Notes under the pieces: generated by a model
Databases searched by the model: none
What the model was told of the DNA's origin: nothing
What the model saw: only the letters and a program-made list of their open reading frames with translations
Part shown: positions 8,102 through 14,634 of the stretch, one piece after another
Numbering within the stretch: the first letter of the stretch is position 1
Layout of the letters: each line of letters starts with the position of its first letter
Translations under genes and position numbers: made by a program
Assembly (NCBI GenBank): GCA_042088875.1
Contig: JBELLF010000017.1
Location: forward strand, 1 to 19,465
Reading direction: 5' to 3'
Source: Marisimplicoccus framensis_A
GTDB taxonomy: Bacteria > Bacteroidota > Bacteroidia > Flavobacteriales > Flavobacteriaceae
DNA: 19,465 bases

Positions 8102-8704
8102 ATGTTAATGAAAACGTTCTCCGAATTTAAACATGAAGCAGGAATTGATGAAGCCGGAAGAGGAAGCCTTGCTGGACCTGTAACAGCTGCTGCAGTTATT
8201 CTAGGAAAAAATTTTGAAAACAACGATCTAAATGATTCTAAAAAACTATCCTCAATCAAAAGATTAGAACTTAAAAAATATATTGAGAAAAATGCATTGG
8301 CATACTCGGTTGCATTTGTTAACTCTTCTTACATTGATAATCATAATATCTTAAACTCTACTTTTAAAGCAATGCATAAGTCAATAGAAAATTTAATTGT
8401 TAAACCAAATTTTATTTTAGTTGATGGTAATTTGTTTAAGCCATATAATAAAGTTAAATATCAGTGTGTTATTAAAGGTGATCAAAAGTATCAGAATATT
8501 GCCGCAGCATCTATATTAGCAAAAACATACAGAGATGAATATATGTCTAATTTACATTTAAAGTTCCCTGAATATGATTGGATAAAAAATAAAGGTTATG
8601 GAACAAAATTTCATATATATATGATAACAAAATTTGGCAGAACAAAATATCACAGAAAATCATTTCAAATTAAATCTAATCAACAAATCCTTCAATTCAA
8701 TTAA
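8102..8704 (+). CDS. rnhB: Ribonuclease HII
   Basis: RNase HII cuts RNA in RNA/DNA hybrids and starts removal of single ribonucleotides from DNA. The 200-residue protein has GIDEAGRGSLAGPV at about 14-27, with catalytic D16 and E17. It also has NDSKKLS at 44-50, the third acidic residue in LVDGN (D108), and the fourth in KGDQKYQNIAAASILAK (D127). KGYGTKFH appears near the C-terminus. All four active-site acids are present and the length is normal. ATG 8102 gives the N-terminus MLMKTFS.F, which fits flavobacterial relatives; ATG 8108 is a close alternative. A near-consensus box TGATTTTG lies at 8089-8096. The stop overlaps the next start by one base (TAATG), implying coupled translation with the lipoprotein. 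Confidence 0.96.
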   Translation: MLMKTFSEFKHEAGIDEAGRGSLAGPVTAAAVILGKNFENNDLNDSKKLSSIKRLELKKYIEKNALAYSVAFVNSSYIDNHNILNSTFKAMHKSIENLIVKPNFILVDGNLFKPYNKVKYQCVIKGDQKYQNIAAASILAKTYRDEYMSNLHLKFPEYDWIKNKGYGTKFHIYMITKFGRTKYHRKSFQIKSNQQILQFN

Positions 8705-11124
8705 TGAAGTTTTCAATAAAAATAATATTATCTCTTTTTTTATTAATTATATCAACATGTAATAAAGTTGATAATGATTTTATTTCCGAATTAGATTTTA
8801 TTCCCCTAGAGTCAGTTAAAATTATCAACATAAATGATTTGAGTATTACAAAAAATATTCTTAAAAAAAATCAGCTAATATCAAATCTATATCCAAATTC
8901 TAAAGTTGTTTTCAATAATCTGAATTTACTTTCAAATAGTTTTACTAAAAAAGGTGTTTTAAGTTTATCTCCTTATAGTAAAGATGAAACAGCCTATACA
9001 TTTATTAGTAGAGTTGAATTGAGTGATTCAATTTTTAATAATGATGATTTTAATAAAACTTATCAGAATTTTAATATATACTCAAAGACTTTTAACAACA
9101 AGACTATTTTCAAAACAATTATAGATAATTTTTTTATAAGCTCAGATAGCGATATAGTTTTAGAAAATATTATAAGAGATTATAAAACAAATAACAAAAA
9201 AATCAGTCTTGAATTATTAAAAATTTTTAAAACAATAGATAAAAAAGATCCATTTAATTTTTTTATTAAATCAGATGAGTCAAATTCCAAGGGCGATAGG
9301 TTATACAATTTACCTTTGTTGCCTAAAGTTAAAACTTCATGGATTGGATATGATTTTGCAAATTCAACAGATGTTATTGAGCTCTCTGGTGTCACTAAGT
9401 TAAGTGACTCACTTAATTCTAAAATTTCAATTTTAAAAAATATTTCTTCTAAAGAGATTGTATCTGATAATGTTATTCCTAACACATTTAGATCATTTTT
9501 TTCTTTTAATATAGGAGATTCTGAAAGGTTTATATTTAATCTTAAAAATTTCTTTAAATCAAATAATATTGCTGCTGATAATTACAATTTTAAGTCTATA
9601 AATCTTATAAATGATTTAAGTATAGTAGAGGATCAAGAAAAATTTTTAGTAATTGCTTTAAAAAATATAGACCAGATAGAGGAATATTTTAATCTTCAAG
9701 AAAGCAACTATTCAGATATATATTTTGTAAACTTTGATGAAGGGCTTACATTATTGTTAAAATCTTTTGGTTATGATCCACAAATAAGCTTTTCAACTTT
9801 AATTAATAATGTTTTAATTGTTGGGGGATCTGTTTCACAGTTAAGAAATATAATTAATGCAAATAAAATTAATAATGTTTTAGGATCTAATCCTGTTTAT
9901 TCAAATTATAAAAGAAGCACATCATCAAATAATAATTTCTTCTGGGTTATGAATTCAAAGAATAAAATGAATTCAATTGTAATGAATTCTTTAGATTCAG
10001 ACTCATATCCCTTTATGTCATTTGGTATAAAATTCAGTCAAGATATAGCACTTTTAAATTTTGATTTTAAAAAAATCAATACTTTATCAGAGCAAGGTGA
10101 AGCTTACACAGAATTTCTTGTTTCATCAGATAATGAAATAATTTCAGATCCAATTTGGATAAAAAATCATACTACAAACGAATATGATTTTGTTTTTCAA
10201 AATAGTGAAAACGTATTAAATTATTATTCAAATAAAGGTAATCTTATTTGGAGAAAAAATTTATCTGGTAGATTAATTGGAGATGTAAAACAAATTGATA
10301 CATATAAAAATGGTAGACTTCAAATGATTTTTAGGACGGAAGATAAGTTATATCTTATTGATAGAAATGGAAATCAGGTAGATGATCTAAGTTTTGATTT
10401 AGAATTGGGAGAAAATATAAACCCAATTTCAATTTTTGATTATGAAAAGAATAGAAATTATAGAATTATAATCTCATACGATAATCAAATTAAGATGTAT
10501 GATGCAAAAGGAAAAGTTGTAAATGGTTTTAGTCCAAATAATTTTTCATCTAATATTATTAAAAGCCCTGTTCATATAAGAATAGATGGCAAAGATTATA
10601 TTGTAATTCAATTTGAAAATGGTGATATAAAAATTCTTAACAGAAGAGGTGAAGATAGAATAGTTGTTCAAGATAAAATTCAGTATAATGATAATAGTGT
10701 ATATTCATATTTAGGATCATTTACAACTTCTGATAATCAAGGGAATTTAATTCAAATTGATACTAATGGAAATTTTAACAGAAATAATTTAAATCTATCT
10801 GATAATAGTATGATTAATATTTTTGATAATAAACTAATATATATAAGCGAGGACATTTTATCAATTAAAGGTATTGATGTAAAGCTTCCAACTGGAAGAT
10901 ACTCAAAGCCTAAGGTTTTTAATATCTCTGGAGATTTCTTTGTTGGAACTACCAATCTTAACAATGACAATATATATCTATATTATGACAGTGGTGAGCT
11001 AGTTAACGGATTTCCTCTTAAGGGTAGCTCTTCATTTGATTTGATTGATTCAGATATTGATGGTAAGCTTGAACTAATTTCAAAAATCGATAATTATTCA
11101 ATTGTATCTTATGAAATAAATTAA
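8704..11124 (+). CDS. Large lipoprotein of unknown function with C-terminal beta-propeller-like repeats
   Basis: I cannot name a family with confidence. The 806-residue protein begins with a lipoprotein signal peptide. The hydrophobic stretch ends in IISTC, giving lipidated Cys19, with Thr rather than the usual Ala or Gly just before it. Residues about 25-460 are a mixed alpha/beta region rich in Asn, Ser and Phe, with FFSFNIG at 265-271 and NFFWVMN at 411-417. Residues about 480-806 are all-beta with blade-like units: NKGNLIWRKN at 510-519, DRNGNQV at 553-559, DAKGKVVNGF at 600-609, and DSGELVNGFP at 762-771. There is also an FG-GAP-like calcium loop DSDIDG at 782-787. It probably sits in the periplasm or on the outer membrane. 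Translation is coupled to rnhB through TAATG. Its stop shares the palindrome TTAA with the lipB stop. The unrelated upstream partner gives no functional clue. Confidence 0.85.
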   Translation: MKFSIKIILSLFLLIISTCNKVDNDFISELDFIPLESVKIININDLSITKNILKKNQLISNLYPNSKVVFNNLNLLSNSFTKKGVLSLSPYSKDETAYTFISRVELSDSIFNNDDFNKTYQNFNIYSKTFNNKTIFKTIIDNFFISSDSDIVLENIIRDYKTNNKKISLELLKIFKTIDKKDPFNFFIKSDESNSKGDRLYNLPLLPKVKTSWIGYDFANSTDVIELSGVTKLSDSLNSKISILKNISSKEIVSDNVIPNTFRSFFSFNIGDSERFIFNLKNFFKSNNIAADNYNFKSINLINDLSIVEDQEKFLVIALKNIDQIEEYFNLQESNYSDIYFVNFDEGLTLLLKSFGYDPQISFSTLINNVLIVGGSVSQLRNIINANKINNVLGSNPVYSNYKRSTSSNNNFFWVMNSKNKMNSIVMNSLDSDSYPFMSFGIKFSQDIALLNFDFKKINTLSEQGEAYTEFLVSSDNEIISDPIWIKNHTTNEYDFVFQNSENVLNYYSNKGNLIWRKNLSGRLIGDVKQIDTYKNGRLQMIFRTEDKLYLIDRNGNQVDDLSFDLELGENINPISIFDYEKNRNYRIIISYDNQIKMYDAKGKVVNGFSPNNFSSNIIKSPVHIRIDGKDYIVIQFENGDIKILNRRGEDRIVVQDKIQYNDNSVYSYLGSFTTSDNQGNLIQIDTNGNFNRNNLNLSDNSMINIFDNKLIYISEDILSIKGIDVKLPTGRYSKPKVFNISGDFFVGTTNLNNDNIYLYYDSGELVNGFPLKGSSSFDLIDSDIDGKLELISKIDNYSIVSYEIN

Positions 11125-11825
11125 TCATGATAAACTAAATCAGCATCAAAATTCTTTTCAAAATTTTTAAAAATCTTCTCCTTTACCTTCTTTAAATCAA
11201 TTTCTTGATTTAAAGTTTCTTTAATAGAGGTTACACCTTTATCTTTTATTCCACATGGTATAATATTGTTGAAATAATTTAAATCTGAATTTACATTCAA
11301 TGAGAATCCATGCATAGTTACCCACCTACTTGCTCTAATACCAAATGCGCATATTTTTTTAAATTGATGTTGATTTTTAACCCAAACACCCGTTTCTCCT
11401 TTAATTGTAAATCCTAAGATATCATAAAAACTTAGAGTATCTATAATAGTATTTTCCAGAGATCTTAAATATAGGTTTATATCTGTAAAAAAATTGTCTA
11501 AGTCTAGTATAGGATAACCCATTATTTGACCTGGACCATGGAATGTTATATCTCCTCCTCTATTAATTTTAAAAAAATCAATTTCTTTCTCTTTTAATTG
11601 ATTCTGATTTAAAAGAAGATTTGACATATCACCACTCTTTCCAATAGTATATACAGGATTGTGTTCTGTAAAAATTAGATAATTGTTAGTTTTTATTTTT
11701 TTTTCTAAAGTTCTATTTTGAACTTTTTGATCAATTATTTTTTGAAAAACATCTTCTTGAAATTTCCAGGCATCAGAAAATGAAGTTCTCCCTATATCTC
11801 TAACTATTATTTTTTTATTTTTCAT
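11121..11825 (-). CDS. lipB: Octanoyl-[acyl carrier protein]:protein N-octanoyltransferase
   Basis: LipB moves octanoate from ACP to the lipoyl domains of 2-oxoacid dehydrogenases and GcvH, the first step of lipoate synthesis. The 234-residue protein has EHNPVYTIGKSG at 54-65, RGGDITFHGPGQIMGYPIL at 89-107, KICAFGIR at 157-164 with catalytic-region Lys157, HGFSLNV at 172-178, and IPCGI at 189-193 with the acyl-accepting Cys191. All key residues are intact. LipA is not in the window. It is a single gene, convergent with the large lipoprotein (4-nt overlap) and divergent from lysS. A TATATTTG box lies only 8 nt before its ATG, which suggests a nearly leaderless mRNA. Confidence 0.96.
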   Translation of the reverse strand: MKNKKIIVRDIGRTSFSDAWKFQEDVFQKIIDQKVQNRTLEKKIKTNNYLIFTEHNPVYTIGKSGDMSNLLLNQNQLKEKEIDFFKINRGGDITFHGPGQIMGYPILDLDNFFTDINLYLRSLENTIIDTLSFYDILGFTIKGETGVWVKNQHQFKKICAFGIRASRWVTMHGFSLNVNSDLNYFNNIIPCGIKDKGVTSIKETLNQEIDLKKVKEKIFKNFEKNFDADLVYHD

Positions 11826-11833
11826 TAATCATT

Positions 11834-11841
11834 CAAATATA
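11834..11841 (-). promoter_or_regulatory. Probable -7 promoter box for lipB, close to the start codon
   Basis: The minus strand reads TATATTTG, an exact TAnnTTTG match and the same octamer as at tRNA-Val. Only 8 nt separate it from ATG 11825, so transcription should start within a few bases of the ATG. I see no convincing -33 element at 19-21 nt spacing. Confidence 0.45.
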
Positions 11842-11875
11842 GAAATTTGTACTTCAATGATTATTTTATAAAACC

Positions 11876-11883
11876 TATCTTTG
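11876..11883 (+). promoter_or_regulatory. Probable -7 promoter box for lysS; decides its start
   Basis: TATCTTTG matches TAnnTTTG exactly and ends 15 nt before GTG 11899. A TTG codon at 11881-11883 lies inside this box, so it would not be in the mRNA if this promoter is used. This favours GTG 11899 as the lysS start. The nearest upstream TTTG (11846-11849) has a 26-nt spacer, which is long. Confidence 0.4.
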
Positions 11884-11898
11884 TTTAAACAATTTATA

Positions 11899-13584
11899 GT
11901 GACTGAACAAGAAAAAATAAGGAGAGAAAAACTTGAAGAGTTAAAAAAGATTGGAATAGATCCTTATCCAGCAGAACTTTATCCTGTAACCAATTTTTCT
12001 TTAGATATAGTTTCCAAATATGAAGAAAAAAAACAAGTAGTAATTGCTGGTAGAATTATGTCTAGAAGAATTCAAGGAAATGCATCTTTTGCTGAAATAT
12101 TGGATAGCAAGGGTAGAGTTCAGGTATATTTTAATAGAGATGAGATTTGTAAAGGAGATGATAAAACTAAATACAATTTAGTTTACAAGAGGTTACTTGA
12201 TATTGGAGATATAATTGGTATAAATGGTGAATTGTTTAAAACAAAAGTTGGGGAGATTACAGTACTAGTAAAAGATTTCAAAATTCTTAACAAATCTCTA
12301 AGACCACTTCCCCTACCTAAAGTTGATTCTAAAGGAAACGAATATGATAGTTTTACAGATTTAGAACAAAGATACAGACAGAGATATGTTGACCTAATTG
12401 TTAATCCTAAAGTTAAAGAGACATTTGTTAAAAGAACAAAAATTATAAATTCGATTAGAAATTTTTTAAACTCGAGAGAATATCTTGAAGTTGAGACTCC
12501 TATTCTTCAGCCAATTCCAGGTGGTGCAACAGCTCGTCCATTTATAACACATCATAATGCATTAGATATACCTCTTTATTTAAGAATTTCAGATGAATTA
12601 TTTTTAAAAAAATTGATTGTTGGTGGATTTGAAGCTGTATATGAATTTTCAAGAGATTTCAGAAATGAAGGAATGGATAAAAATCATAATCCTGAATTTA
12701 CAATACTCGAACTATATGTTGCTTATAAAGATTATTTCTGGATGATGGAACTCACCGAGTCATTAATTGAAAAAGTATGTCTAGAAATTCATAATAAAAC
12801 TAAAGTTGAATTTGATTCCAAAAAAATAGATTTTAAGGCACCATATGAAAGAATATCAATTACTGATGCTATAATTAAATATACTGGTTATGATATCTCA
12901 GGTAAAAGCGAAAGCGAGCTAAGATCTATTTGTAAAGATCTTTCTATTGATATAGATGATATTATGGGAGAAGGAAAGTTGATAGATGCAATCTTCGGTA
13001 ATAAATGTGAAAAAAACTTTATAAATCCTACATTTATAACTGATTATCCAAAATCAATGAGTCCTCTTACAAAAGAGCATAGATCAAATTCTAATCTCAC
13101 TGAAAGATTTGAATTAATTGTAAATGGAATGGAAATTGCAAATGCTTATTCAGAGCTTAACGACCCAATTGACCAATTAAAAAGATTTGAAGATCAATTA
13201 GAATTAAGTAAGAAAGGTGATGATGAGGCTATGTTTATTGATATGGACTTCATTAAATCTCTTGAGTATGGAATGCCCCCAACATCTGGAATTGGAATTG
13301 GAATTGATAGACTTGTTATGCTTATGACAAATAAAACTTCAATTCAAGAAGTTCTATTCTTTCCCCAAATGAAACCAATAAAAAAGGAACCAGATATTTC
13401 CGAAGATGCAAAGGTCATTTTTAATAGGCTTAAAAATATTGAGCAAATTTTTTTAGCTGATTTTAAATCAAAATTTGATTTATCAAATAAGAAATGGGAT
13501 AAAATTTTAAAAGAGCTTAGAGAAAATGATTTAATAGATATTTTTAAGTCTGATGATGATAGTCTATTCATCAAACCTATTTAA
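11899..13584 (+). CDS. lysS: Lysyl-tRNA synthetase, class II
   Basis: LysS charges tRNA-Lys in the cytoplasm. From GTG 11899 it has 561 residues. An OB-fold anticodon-binding domain lies at about 45-135 (VVIAGRIMSRR onward), followed by the class II core. Motif 1 is around YLEVETPILQPIPGGATARPF (about 195-215; key residues ETP and GGA.A.PF). Motif 2 is FSRDFRNEGMDKNHNPEF at about 250-267, and motif 3 is GIGIGIDRLVMLM at about 464-476. After the usual end FFPQMKP there is an extension of some 65 residues with LSNKKWDKILKEL. As I recall this is typical of Bacteroidota LysS and looks like a small helical winged-helix unit. The N-terminus MTEQEKIRREKL fits family starts. A TTG at 11881 would add six residues, but lies in the promoter box. 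The 3' end overlaps the GH73 gene by 21 nt. Confidence 0.96.
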   Translation: MTEQEKIRREKLEELKKIGIDPYPAELYPVTNFSLDIVSKYEEKKQVVIAGRIMSRRIQGNASFAEILDSKGRVQVYFNRDEICKGDDKTKYNLVYKRLLDIGDIIGINGELFKTKVGEITVLVKDFKILNKSLRPLPLPKVDSKGNEYDSFTDLEQRYRQRYVDLIVNPKVKETFVKRTKIINSIRNFLNSREYLEVETPILQPIPGGATARPFITHHNALDIPLYLRISDELFLKKLIVGGFEAVYEFSRDFRNEGMDKNHNPEFTILELYVAYKDYFWMMELTESLIEKVCLEIHNKTKVEFDSKKIDFKAPYERISITDAIIKYTGYDISGKSESELRSICKDLSIDIDDIMGEGKLIDAIFGNKCEKNFINPTFITDYPKSMSPLTKEHRSNSNLTERFELIVNGMEIANAYSELNDPIDQLKRFEDQLELSKKGDDEAMFIDMDFIKSLEYGMPPTSGIGIGIDRLVMLMTNKTSIQEVLFFPQMKPIKKEPDISEDAKVIFNRLKNIEQIFLADFKSKFDLSNKKWDKILKELRENDLIDIFKSDDDSLFIKPI

Positions 13585-14091
13585 TTTAAACCTTTCAATT
13601 AAACTTATTAATTTCTCAGCATATTCAGGATCAGTGGCATATCCAGCAGCTTTAAGACCTATTGCCCAAGACTCATAATCTTTTCTATTTAACTTAAATA
13701 ATGAACTATATCTGTCCCTTTCAACGAGAAATAAAGAATGGTCTTTATATGATCTTAAAGGATTTTTATAGGACCTAAAACATTCACCTTTTGCATCATC
13801 ATCATGTGAAATGGATTTTCCTTTCCATCCTTTGTGACACTTAATACCAAAATGATTATTTGCTTTTTTTGCGAGAGTACCTTGACCATATCCTGACTCC
13901 AGAATTCCTTGAGCTAATGTTATACTTGCAGGTATTTTGTAGAATCTCATATTTTTAGTTGCAGCTGGAGCATATTTCTTGATATATAAGTTTATCTGAT
14001 CGTCAACAGATAAATTACTTTCTGACAAAGGCCTAAATGATGAACAAGAGGTGATAAACATGAAAATAAAAAATAGTAAAAATTTTTTCAT
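13564..14091 (-). CDS. Minimal GH73 glucosaminidase lipoprotein
   Basis: The protein probably cleaves the glycan strands of peptidoglycan between GlcNAc and MurNAc. Its 175 residues begin with a lipoprotein signal ending FITSC, giving lipidated Cys16, so it is likely anchored facing the periplasm. The glucosaminidase domain fills the rest: ASITLAQGILESGYGQGTLA at 55-74 with the catalytic Glu65, NNHFGIKC at 78-85, the C-F-R-S-Y segment at 104-108, Y..HS.FL at 115-122, and GLKAAGYATDPEYA at 145-158 with the conserved Tyr151. Many flavobacterial relatives carry LysM domains after this domain; here the protein stops right after it. The gene is convergent with lysS (21-nt overlap) and its ATG is only 21 nt from the divergent DUF4136 start. 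Confidence 0.9.
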   Translation of the reverse strand: MKKFLLFFIFMFITSCSSFRPLSESNLSVDDQINLYIKKYAPAATKNMRFYKIPASITLAQGILESGYGQGTLAKKANNHFGIKCHKGWKGKSISHDDDAKGECFRSYKNPLRSYKDHSLFLVERDRYSSLFKLNRKDYESWAIGLKAAGYATDPEYAEKLISLIERFKLNRFDE

Positions 14092-14112
14092 AACTTTATA
14101 ATACTGGAAATT

Positions 14113-14634
14113 ATGAAAAAATTATACTCTCAAAAAATAATATTATTCACATTAGCTTTAATATTTAACTCATGTGGAATTTATGTACAATATGATTATG
14201 ATTCTGATGTGGATTTTAGTAACTACAATTCATATTCATTCTACGAACCAGATATTGAGAAGGTTGAAATTTCTGATCTTGATAAAAAGAGAATTTTAAA
14301 ATCACTAGATATGGGCCTTAAGTCTAAGGGGCTTGAGAGATCTGGTTCACCTGATCTGTTAGTTACAATTGAGACTCAATCAAAGGAGAGGGTGTATGTT
14401 AATAATTATTTACCCTATGGCTGGAGTCCTTTCTTTTACCGCTACCCATACTCATCTAGATACTCAAGAGTTCAAGGTACTCTTTATGTTAATTTTATTG
14501 ATAGTAAGAATCAACAGCTTGTATGGCAAGGTAAAGGTGTAGGAGTATTAAATGAGTACTCAAAAGATAGAGATAAGATGATTGGTAATTTTGTTTCAAG
14601 TATACTTGAAAAATTTCCACCTACAGCTGATTAA
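14113..14634 (+). CDS. DUF4136 lipoprotein
   Basis: The 173-residue protein has a lipoprotein signal peptide ending IFNSC (Cys21). The mature part starts with YVQYDYDSDVDFSNYNSYSF; its spaced Tyr/Asp pattern is what I associate with DUF4136 (PF13590). A middle SPDLLVTIET stretch at about 78-87 is followed by a Tyr/Pro/Ser/Arg-rich loop (about 97-114). The ending GTLYVNFID then QQLVWQGKGVG is also typical. Function is unknown; members are small envelope lipoproteins. The gene is divergent from the GH73 lipoprotein with 21 nt between the start codons, and its last 14 nt overlap the 3' end of alaS. The closest promoter match is TAACTTTA at 14091-14098, one mismatch from TAnnTTTG and straddling the other gene's start. 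Confidence 0.88.
   Translation: MKKLYSQKIILFTLALIFNSCGIYVQYDYDSDVDFSNYNSYSFYEPDIEKVEISDLDKKRILKSLDMGLKSKGLERSGSPDLLVTIETQSKERVYVNNYLPYGWSPFFYRYPYSSRYSRVQGTLYVNFIDSKNQQLVWQGKGVGVLNEYSKDRDKMIGNFVSSILEKFPPTAD

Noticed and set aside
8059..8259. Minus-strand open frame across the start of rnhB.
   Set aside because: It is antisense to conserved RNase HII motifs and has no recognisable features.
13285..13310. Tandem GGAATT-type repeat inside lysS.
   Set aside because: It encodes the Gly-Ile repeats of class II motif 3 (GIGIGID), so protein constraint explains it.
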